From an uncultured Clostridia bacterium (GTDB lineage: Bacteria; Bacillota; Clostridia; Oscillospirales; Oscillospiraceae), in contig CAMVJF010000077.1 in assembly GCA_947167725.1 (NCBI GenBank), positions 1 through 7,570 on the forward strand: a stretch of 7,570 nucleotides of DNA. The letters are read 5' to 3'. Under the pieces are notes generated by a model, which was not told the DNA's origin, ran no database searches, and saw only the letters and a list, made by a program, of their open reading frames with translations. The translations under genes and the position numbers were made by a program. Position 1 is the first letter of the stretch, and each line of letters starts with the position of its first letter. Positions 1 through 3,965 of the stretch are shown here, one piece after another.

Positions 1-81
1 AGAAAGAGGCCGAGCAGCCACCGCCGCCGTCTTCGCGCTGCGGTCGGGACGAAGCGCCGCGCCCCGCGCGCCGCGCGCCGG
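1..81. other. GC-rich non-coding edge
   Basis: This stretch downstream of the 58-aa gene is very GC-rich, with runs of alternating GC at about 55-80. I see no credible gene. A clean intrinsic terminator with a T-tract is not visible before the window edge, so the end of the leftmost operon is unresolved. Confidence 0.4.
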
Positions 82-258
82 TCAGTCCGCATAGTCCGAA
101 AGCTCGAGACCCGCCCGCCGCGCCAGCTCGACGAGCTGCTGCGGCGTGCCGCTCTGCGCCTGCGCCAGCTCGACCGCAGCCATCGGCAGACCGCTGCACA
201 TGGCCGTGCCGAAGTAGTTTTCCAGATCGTCCCGCAGACGGGAAATGTCGATCTCCAT
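82..258 (-). CDS. small protein of unknown function (58 aa)
   Basis: The product is a 58-aa acidic soluble protein that starts MEIDISRLRDDLENYFGTAM and ends LELSDYAD. The start is chosen because a strong purine-rich ribosome binding site (GGAGGGAGGAAACG) lies directly before ATG 258; the longer open frame upstream runs antiparallel to nothing useful and instead overlaps the hydrolase gene. It has no signal peptide or membrane helix and looks fully helical, with an N-terminal amphipathic helix, a central Gly-Leu-Pro turn near residue 23 and a second helix (about 37-50). It lies 14 nt downstream of the alpha/beta hydrolase gene and is almost certainly co-transcribed with it. The pattern (LRxDLxxYxGTAM, then a LAxxxGLxLxxY tail) resembles small uncharacterised proteins that I recall from Firmicutes, but I cannot name a family or function. 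The gene call is fairly safe; the role is unknown. Confidence 0.75.
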   Translation of the reverse strand: MEIDISRLRDDLENYFGTAMCSGLPMAAVELAQAQSGTPQQLVELARRAGLELSDYAD

Positions 259-272
259 CGTTTCCTCCCTCC

Positions 273-1013
273 TCAGCGCAGGATCGCGCGCAGCGTCCGT
301 ACATATTCCTCCGGACGGTTGAGCGAGAACTCGCCGTGGTACAGTCCGTGCAGGATCGTCAGGGCGCTGCCCGGGATCTCCGCCGCGAGCATCCGCGCCG
401 AGCGAAGGATGCCCGCGTCCTCCTTTTCCCCGGCAAAGACATGCAGCTGCGCGCGTGTGCACACGAGCGCGCTTTTCATCTCATAGTCCGTGCTTGCGCG
501 CAGGAAGGCGATCATGTCCTCCCGGGCGATGGCGGAGCTGTCCCGGTAATAGTCCTCGAAGAGCGCCTCGCGCATGTGCAGCGAGCGGAACTGCAGCCGC
601 GCGAAGCTCCGGTTTCGGATAAGACCGTAGCTGCCCGAGAGGGCGGGGCCGATCAGCGCGTGCGTGAGCCGGGAGGGGAGGAGCATCGCGCTCTCGATCA
701 GCGCACAGCGGCAGAGCGCAGGGCGCTGCGTGAGCATCTCGAGCGCGACCTGCGCGCCGAGTGAAAGCCCGCCGAGCAGCGCGACCGAGCCGCCCAGTTC
801 ACGGTCGACGTACGCGAGCAGCGCCGCGGCGCAGTCCTCGATCGTCGTAAAGGGACGGTCGCTTCCGGCGTGGCCGTCGAGGATCGGCAGGATCACGCGG
901 TATTCGCCCGCGAGCGCCTCCGCCTCGTCGCGGTAGTTCCACCACGACAGTCCGCCGCCGTGCAGCAGCAGGATCTTCTCCGCCGCCTCGTCGCCGTAAA
1001 CCTTGACGTGCAT
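273..1013 (-). CDS. alpha/beta hydrolase
   Basis: A 246-aa cytoplasmic protein of the alpha/beta hydrolase fold, close to the usual length for single-domain members. Visible landmarks in order are the oxyanion-hole strand and loop ILLLHGGG (14-21), a GHAGSDRP segment (47-54) typical of the loop before the nucleophile, the nucleophile elbow GLSLG with Ser84 (82-86), a helical cap region (about 110-180), a late strand LHVFAGEKEDAG where D199 may be the acid, and His226 in HGLYHGEFS as the likely catalytic base. The triad is therefore plausible and complete. The start at ATG 1013 is preferred over an in-frame ATG at 1109 because the extra 32 residues would be read through the upstream terminator and promoter; the Gly-rich RBS (GGAGGGGGGCGAAGGG) is just before 1013. 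It has its own promoter and is followed by the 58-aa gene. The substrate (ester, peptide or lactone) cannot be inferred. Confidence 0.92.
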   Translation of the reverse strand: MHVKVYGDEAAEKILLLHGGGLSWWNYRDEAEALAGEYRVILPILDGHAGSDRPFTTIEDCAAALLAYVDRELGGSVALLGGLSLGAQVALEMLTQRPALCRCALIESAMLLPSRLTHALIGPALSGSYGLIRNRSFARLQFRSLHMREALFEDYYRDSSAIAREDMIAFLRASTDYEMKSALVCTRAQLHVFAGEKEDAGILRSARMLAAEIPGSALTILHGLYHGEFSLNRPEEYVRTLRAILR

Positions 1014-1046
1014 TGTCCCTTCGCCCCCCTCCGTGCTCTTGTCTCC

Positions 1047-1075
1047 ATTGTATCGTCCGCCGGGGAAGAACGCAA
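1047..1075 (-). promoter_or_regulatory. promoter of the alpha/beta hydrolase operon
   Basis: On the minus strand a -35 element TTGCGT (1070-1075) and a -10 element TACAAT (1047-1052, five of six to consensus) are separated by exactly 17 bp. The predicted start near 1040 gives a leader of about 27 nt before ATG 1013. The -35 directly abuts the T-tract of the preceding terminator. Found by eye, so a prediction only. Confidence 0.6.
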
Positions 1076-1107
1076 GAAAAAAAGCAGCCACCCCGGAGGG
1101 CGGCTGC
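1076..1107 (-). terminator. intrinsic terminator of the zinc-ribbon gene
   Basis: Read on the minus strand, a 10-bp stem (GCAGCCGCCC paired with GGGTGGCTGC, one G-U pair) closes a TCCG tetraloop and is followed by seven T residues (1077-1083). It begins 4 nt after the TAA of the gene at 1112-1792 and insulates the hydrolase operon downstream. This is a textbook rho-independent terminator. Confidence 0.92.
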
Positions 1108-1111
1108 ATAT

Positions 1112-1792
1112 TTATGGGCGAATGTTCTTCTTCAGCTGTTTAATATTGTTTTTTGATTTGCTGATAGCGGACATCGTACTGCCTTCTCCGGCCTCGGCGC
1201 TCCACGAATTGCCGCAGGAGCGGCAGGTAAAGATCTTCTTATACACGACCTCGTTAATGGATTGTGAAACCGTTGTCGCGTTTCCCTTGTACTTCTTTTT
1301 CTTGAAGACTTGGAGCAACAGCCTGATCGGGAAGGCGAAGACCCAAAGACAAAGGTCGATCGTCCACCACCACCAGCCGATGAACAGCCACCACAAAAGC
1401 CCATGACCCGCTTGTTTGAACTTAAACTTTTCTTTTGATACGGTCGTTGTTCCGAGACTCTCCTGAAAGGTCTCAATCGACACATCATCCGATCCGCAGT
1501 TGGGGCAAACAAGAGTTTTCTTCGATTCGCGATCAGCGGAGCGTGACAATTTGTTGCTTTCTTTCTCCGTTTTCAGATCACCGACAAGGTCGAAACCATA
1601 GGCTTTCAGAAAAGAAGCGTTGTCGTCATAGCCAAGACGAGGGATAAGATACTCGACCAGACGATCCCATCTTTCGTGTTTCCACATGTCAACAATAATG
1701 AGACCGTCGGGAAACGCTTCCTGCAATTCTGTCAGCAGATGGTCGACATGCTTTTTGAGCTCTTCCGGCTCTCTTCCCGGTTCATAACTCAT
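1112..1792 (-). CDS. membrane-anchored zinc-ribbon protein, function unknown
   Basis: A 226-aa protein in three parts. Residues 1-92 are soluble, charged and mostly helical (VDHLLTELQEAFPDGLIIVD, then YLIPRLGYDDNASFLKAYGFDL) and match no domain I can name. Residues 96-99 (CPNC) and 190-193 (CRSC) are two CxxC pairs that would together make one zinc ribbon, as in many zinc-ribbon proteins. Between them lies a hydrophobic block (about 131-163) with seven Trp in residues 134-150, followed by FAFPIRLLLQVF and KKKK; it could form a hairpin of two membrane helices. The tail is basic. The RBS is weak (AAAGGG about 9 nt or more upstream), in an A-rich leader. GC content is visibly lower than in the neighbours, suggesting a separate origin. 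It is divergent from an XRE regulator with a shared operator region and has its own strong promoter and terminator. Role: unknown; membrane sensor or accessory protein are guesses. Confidence 0.85.
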   Translation of the reverse strand: MSYEPGREPEELKKHVDHLLTELQEAFPDGLIIVDMWKHERWDRLVEYLIPRLGYDDNASFLKAYGFDLVGDLKTEKESNKLSRSADRESKKTLVCPNCGSDDVSIETFQESLGTTTVSKEKFKFKQAGHGLLWWLFIGWWWWTIDLCLWVFAFPIRLLLQVFKKKKYKGNATTVSQSINEVVYKKIFTCRSCGNSWSAEAGEGSTMSAISKSKNNIKQLKKNIRP

Positions 1793-1839
1793 TTTTCTTT
1801 CTTCCCTTTCTTTTCATTTTTATCCAGGCCTCAATACTC

Positions 1840-1868
1840 ATCATAGCACATTTGTGTTCATTTGGCAA
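1840..1868 (-). promoter_or_regulatory. strong promoter of the zinc-ribbon gene
   Basis: On the minus strand, TTGCCA (1863-1868, five of six) and TATGAT (1840-1845, five of six) are spaced by 17 bp, and a TG one base before the -10 makes it an extended -10 promoter. The predicted start near 1833 gives a leader of about 40 nt. The spacer contains the first copy of the direct repeat, so a bound repressor would block polymerase. Confidence 0.75.
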
Positions 1869-1881
1869 CATATGTATTCAT
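1848..1881. promoter_or_regulatory. candidate operator: two direct repeats 20 bp apart
   Basis: ACATTTGTGTTCAT (1848-1861) and ACATATGTATTCAT (1868-1881) match at 12 of 14 positions and start 20 bp apart, about two helical turns. Each begins with a small dyad, ACA-TT-TGT and ACA-TA-TGT. Copy 1 lies between the -35 and -10 of the zinc-ribbon gene; copy 2 overlaps the edge of that -35 and the putative -35 of the XRE gene. The adjacent XRE protein is the obvious candidate ligand, which is an inference. Confidence 0.6.
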
Positions 1882-1906
1882 AAATCCCGAGCGCATCCCG
1901 TACACT
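1877..1906 (+). promoter_or_regulatory. putative promoter of the XRE regulator
   Basis: TTCATA (1877-1882, four of six) and TACACT (1901-1906, four of six) are spaced by 18 bp, giving a leader of about 18 nt before ATG 1931. It is clearly weaker than the divergent promoter. Its -35 overlaps repeat copy 2, as expected for autoregulation. Confidence 0.45.
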
Positions 1907-1930
1907 AAATAAAGAAGGGAGGTGTTCGGG

Positions 1931-2179
1931 ATGCTTGATCCTGAGGTCGTCGGGAAGGTCATTCAGCGGTTTCGGGAAGAGAAGGGGCTTTCACAGGAAG
2001 TCCTCAGCGGCCTTGCGGCGATCCAGCGGACGCACCTCAGCGCGATCGAGCGCGGCGCGCGAAGGCCGACGCTCGAGACCTTCTACCGGATCGGCGAGGC
2101 GCTGCAGATCAACCCGTCTGTGATCCTCTCGTCAATAGAAGAAGAGATGCGAAATACTACGAAAAGCGGGAAAGAATAG
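1931..2179 (+). CDS. XRE-family helix-turn-helix regulator
   Basis: An 82-aa single-domain DNA-binding protein of the Cro/C1 (XRE) class. The five-helix HTH_3 fold covers about residues 7-68: a first helix VGKVIQRFREEKGL, the helix-turn-helix SQEVLSGLA then RTHLSAIERG (21-42), and the characteristic RPTLETFYRIGEALQINPSVIL end (45-66). The tail (EEEMRNTTKSGKE) is charged and has no sensor domain, so activity is probably set by protein level or by a partner. ATG 1931 is chosen because AGGGAGGT sits six to seven bases upstream; the in-frame GTG at 1922 lies inside that ribosome binding site. It is the only plus-strand gene here and diverges from the zinc-ribbon membrane gene, with a repeated operator-like element between them. 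It probably represses itself and its neighbour. A small phage-type or toxin-antitoxin-like regulator is an alternative reading. Confidence 0.93.
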   Translation: MLDPEVVGKVIQRFREEKGLSQEVLSGLAAIQRTHLSAIERGARRPTLETFYRIGEALQINPSVILSSIEEEMRNTTKSGKE

Positions 2180-2217
2180 CGAGCCCTTGCCGTCGGCAAA
2201 GGCTCGCTGTCATTTTC
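2179..2217. terminator. bidirectional terminator between convergent genes
   Basis: A 13-bp stem (2179-2191 with 2195-2207) closes a GTC loop. It has one C-A mismatch on the plus strand, which becomes a U-G pair on the minus strand. The plus strand continues TGTCATTTTCT, a modest T-tract; the minus strand continues TATTCTTTCCC. It lies at the stop codon of the XRE gene, before the end of the convergent acetyltransferase gene, and could serve both. Confidence 0.75.
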
Positions 2218-2240
2218 TCCCTCCGCACTTCCGTCCGCAG

Positions 2241-2915
2241 CTATCCCTCCGCGCTCTTTCCGGGGCCGCCTCCGACAAAAGCGCGGATCTCCTCTTCCAG
2301 CAGCCGGAAGACCCGCGCGGCGAGATAGCCGTCGGCGACGGCGTGGTTCAGCCGCACGGTCAGCGGAAGGACGAGCCGGCCGTTCTCCTCGCGGTATCTG
2401 CCCCAGTTGACGATCGGCGCGAAATACAGATAGCCGTCCGGCAGCTCGAGATGCAGCGCGTCGTAGGAGAGCCAGGGGATGTACGAGGCGTCGAACCAGT
2501 TGGGATGTCCGGCCTCGTCGAGCAGGTATTCGCGCGTCTGCTTCGCCGCCTCCAGATCGCGGAGCGCGTCGGCGTAGAAGCGCTCGTAATCCTCGCAGTA
2601 GGTCGAATAGACCGGCGTACAGGTCTCGGTGTCCTCGTGGAATACGTACTGCGTGGGATGGATCACGTCATAACAGATCAGTTCGCCCGTCTGCCACAGA
2701 TAGCCCATGCGGTAATCTTCCCGGGAGTTCAGCGCCTTCGCGAGCAGATACAGGAAATCGAGATGGAATTTCGTGCCCGTCGCACGGGAAAAGGCGGCGA
2801 GCTCGGTCACGTCGACGCGCGCCGTCATGGACAGCGAGCATTTGCAGTCCTCGGAAAAGTGACGGAAAACACCGCTGCGATAATAGCTCTCCTTGTCGAT
2901 AATCCGGTAGTTCAT
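2241..2915 (-). CDS. CatA-type (chloramphenicol) acetyltransferase homologue
   Basis: A 224-aa protein, near the usual length (about 215-220) of type A chloramphenicol acetyltransferases, trimeric cytoplasmic enzymes that use acetyl-CoA. Family marks are the start MNYRIIDKESYYRSGVFRHF, YRMGY then GELICYDVIHPTQYVF (68-92), TPVYS (100-104), IPWLSYDALHLEL (146-158), in which Ser150 aligns with the conserved active-site Ser of CatA, and the catalytic NHAVADG (190-196), equal to HHxxxDG with His191 as base and Asp195 structural. Two differences from resistance enzymes stand out: Asn replaces the first His of the motif, and LSYD replaces the usual S-F-T after PW. It may acetylate another substrate. 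The start at ATG 2915 has AGGAGG seven bases upstream; the longer frame to 3200 would overlap the HAD gene. It lies 49 nt downstream of the HAD gene, probably the same transcript. Chloramphenicol resistance should not be assumed. Confidence 0.88.
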   Translation of the reverse strand: MNYRIIDKESYYRSGVFRHFSEDCKCSLSMTARVDVTELAAFSRATGTKFHLDFLYLLAKALNSREDYRMGYLWQTGELICYDVIHPTQYVFHEDTETCTPVYSTYCEDYERFYADALRDLEAAKQTREYLLDEAGHPNWFDASYIPWLSYDALHLELPDGYLYFAPIVNWGRYREENGRLVLPLTVRLNHAVADGYLAARVFRLLEEEIRAFVGGGPGKSAEG

Positions 2916-2964
2916 GGAGCGTCCTCCTGCCCGTCGTCCTTTCGCGCTCTCCGCGCGGTCTTTC

Positions 2965-3609
2965 TCATTCCCCGACCTCCGCGATCTCCGGGATCTCCCG
3001 CAGGTCCCTGACGATATGCGTCTCCCGACCGGTGGGCCGGACCGCGGTGTCGCCGCGCAGGAACAGGATGCTCTTGATCCCGGCGTTGCCGGCGCAGGCG
3101 ACATCGATCGCGCGGTCGCCCACGTAGTAGGCCTTCTCCCGCGCCAGCGCGTATTTTCGAAGCAGATACTCGATCGCGCCCGGGTCGGGCTTTCTCGCAA
3201 AGCCGTCCTGCCCGGTGACGATCTCCGAAAAACAGTCGTATAAGCCCGTGTTCTTCAAAATGACCTCGCCGGAGCGCCCCCGGTGGGTATAGACGAAGTT
3301 CGCGGCGCCCCGCCCGGCGAGAAGACGAAGGACCTCCGCGGCGTGCTCCATCGGTCGGATCTCCGGGATCGCCGCGTCGGCGATCCCGGAATAGCGCTCC
3401 CGGAGCGCGTCGAGGGGGATCTCCCTGTCCCGCGCGATCCGCTGCAGGAAGCCGTTGACGGAGTCCGTGAGGACCTCCCGCCGGATCTCCCCGGGGTCGA
3501 GAAGGACACCCCAGCTCCGGCAGGCCTTTTGCAGGCTCGGCACGATCACCTCATAGGAATCCAGCACCGTCCCATCCAGGTCCCAGATAAAGGCGGGCTT
3601 TTCTCTCAT
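2965..3609 (-). CDS. HAD-superfamily phosphatase (phosphoglycolate phosphatase-like)
   Basis: A 214-aa cytoplasmic hydrolase of the haloacid dehalogenase superfamily, subfamily IA in shape. Motif I is DLDGTVLDS (10-18) with nucleophile Asp10 and acid/base Asp12. A helical C1 cap spans roughly 20-80. Motif II is the Thr of YTHRG (Thr108), motif III is Lys140 in ARKPDP, and motif IV is GDRAID (164-169) with Mg-binding Asp165 and Asp169. All catalytic residues are present, so it should be active on a small phosphorylated metabolite, but the substrate cannot be read from sequence. The length and layout resemble Gph/PgmB-like enzymes. GGAGGAAAGACA precedes ATG 3609. It is the first gene of a two-gene unit with the CatA-type enzyme and has its own TATAAT promoter. 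Confidence 0.92.
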   Translation of the reverse strand: MREKPAFIWDLDGTVLDSYEVIVPSLQKACRSWGVLLDPGEIRREVLTDSVNGFLQRIARDREIPLDALRERYSGIADAAIPEIRPMEHAAEVLRLLAGRGAANFVYTHRGRSGEVILKNTGLYDCFSEIVTGQDGFARKPDPGAIEYLLRKYALAREKAYYVGDRAIDVACAGNAGIKSILFLRGDTAVRPTGRETHIVRDLREIPEIAEVGE

Positions 3610-3656
3610 TGTCTTTCCTCCGTCCCGCGGCGGCGGCCGCCCGGCTTTCTGAGATC

Positions 3657-3685
3657 ATTATACCGCGCGCGCGGCGCGGCCGCAA
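3657..3685 (-). promoter_or_regulatory. promoter of the HAD-acetyltransferase operon
   Basis: On the minus strand the perfect -10 TATAAT (3657-3662) is 17 bp from TTGCGG (3680-3685, three of six). The spacer is almost pure GC. The predicted start near 3650 gives a leader of about 40 nt to ATG 3609. The -35 lies just past the upstream terminator palindrome, so this transcript starts where the feo operon ends. Confidence 0.7.
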
Positions 3686-3686
3686 C

Positions 3687-3726
3687 AAGGAAAGCTCCTT
3701 TGCCCGCGGGCAAAGGAGCTTTCCTT
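3687..3726 (-). terminator. terminator of the feo operon, a perfect 40-bp palindrome
   Basis: Positions 3687-3706 and 3707-3726 are exact reverse complements (AAGGAAAGCTCCTTTGCCCG and its complement), giving a stem of up to 18 bp around a CCCGCGGG centre. The outer A-rich and T-rich ends (AAGGAAA and TTTCCTT) give either strand a short U-rich tail. It sits 30 nt after the end of the Cys-rich gene (stop at 3756) and separates it from the next promoter. Because it is symmetrical it could terminate on both strands. Confidence 0.82.
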
Positions 3727-3755
3727 TCGATCCGTGCGCCGTCCGGCGGCTCCCG

Positions 3756-3923
3756 TCAGGACTTCTTTTTGTGAGAGCAGGCGGAGCGGCATGCCGCGCA
3801 GTTCCCCGCGCAGTCTCCCGAGCCGCAGGAGCAGCCCTTTTTCCGCACGGCGCGCATGCGCCGCAGCGCAAAGACCACCGCCAGCACGAGGACGGCGAGG
3901 ATGACAATGTCGATCGTGTTCAT
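3756..3923 (-). CDS. FeoB-associated Cys-rich membrane protein
   Basis: A 55-aa protein with a single membrane helix (residues 2-20, MNTIDIVILAVLVLAVVFAL) followed by a basic stretch (RRMRAVRKK) and a Cys-rich cytoplasmic tail with six Cys (31, 33, 38, 42, 45, 49) and His51, ending KKKS. This is the signature of the FeoB-associated Cys-rich membrane protein family, found next to feoB in Firmicutes; a role in metal delivery or regulation is suggested for it but not settled. The start at ATG 3923 has AAGGAG eight bases upstream. It begins 42 nt after the feoAB stop and lies before the operon terminator. It is the third Feo component of this operon after the fused FeoA and FeoB. The positively charged end after the helix suggests that the N-terminus faces outward and the Cys tail inward. 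Confidence 0.93.
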   Translation of the reverse strand: MNTIDIVILAVLVLAVVFALRRMRAVRKKGCSCGSGDCAGNCAACRSACSHKKKS

Positions 3924-3965
3924 GTTCTTCTCTCCTTAAGCGTCCTTCGGATCCTGCCCTTCAGC

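Noticed and set aside
1014..1109. N-terminal extension of the hydrolase to ATG 1109
   Set aside because: It would span the terminator and promoter of the intergenic region, and the family start fits ATG 1013.
1922..1930. GTG 1922 as the start of the XRE gene
   Set aside because: The GTG lies inside the AGGGAGGTG ribosome binding site that serves ATG 1931.
1112..2179. Prophage or integrative element around the XRE gene
   Set aside because: The low GC and the small repressor suggested it, but there is no integrase, attachment-site repeat or other phage gene on either side.
2187..3011. A 274-codon plus-strand open frame over the acetyltransferase gene
   Set aside because: The opposite strand carries all CatA motifs and a good RBS, and this frame would cross the terminator region at 2179-2217.
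2916..3200. N-terminal extension of the acetyltransferase to ATG 3200
   Set aside because: The added 95 residues overlap the HAD gene out of frame and look non-coding; AGGAGG marks ATG 2915.
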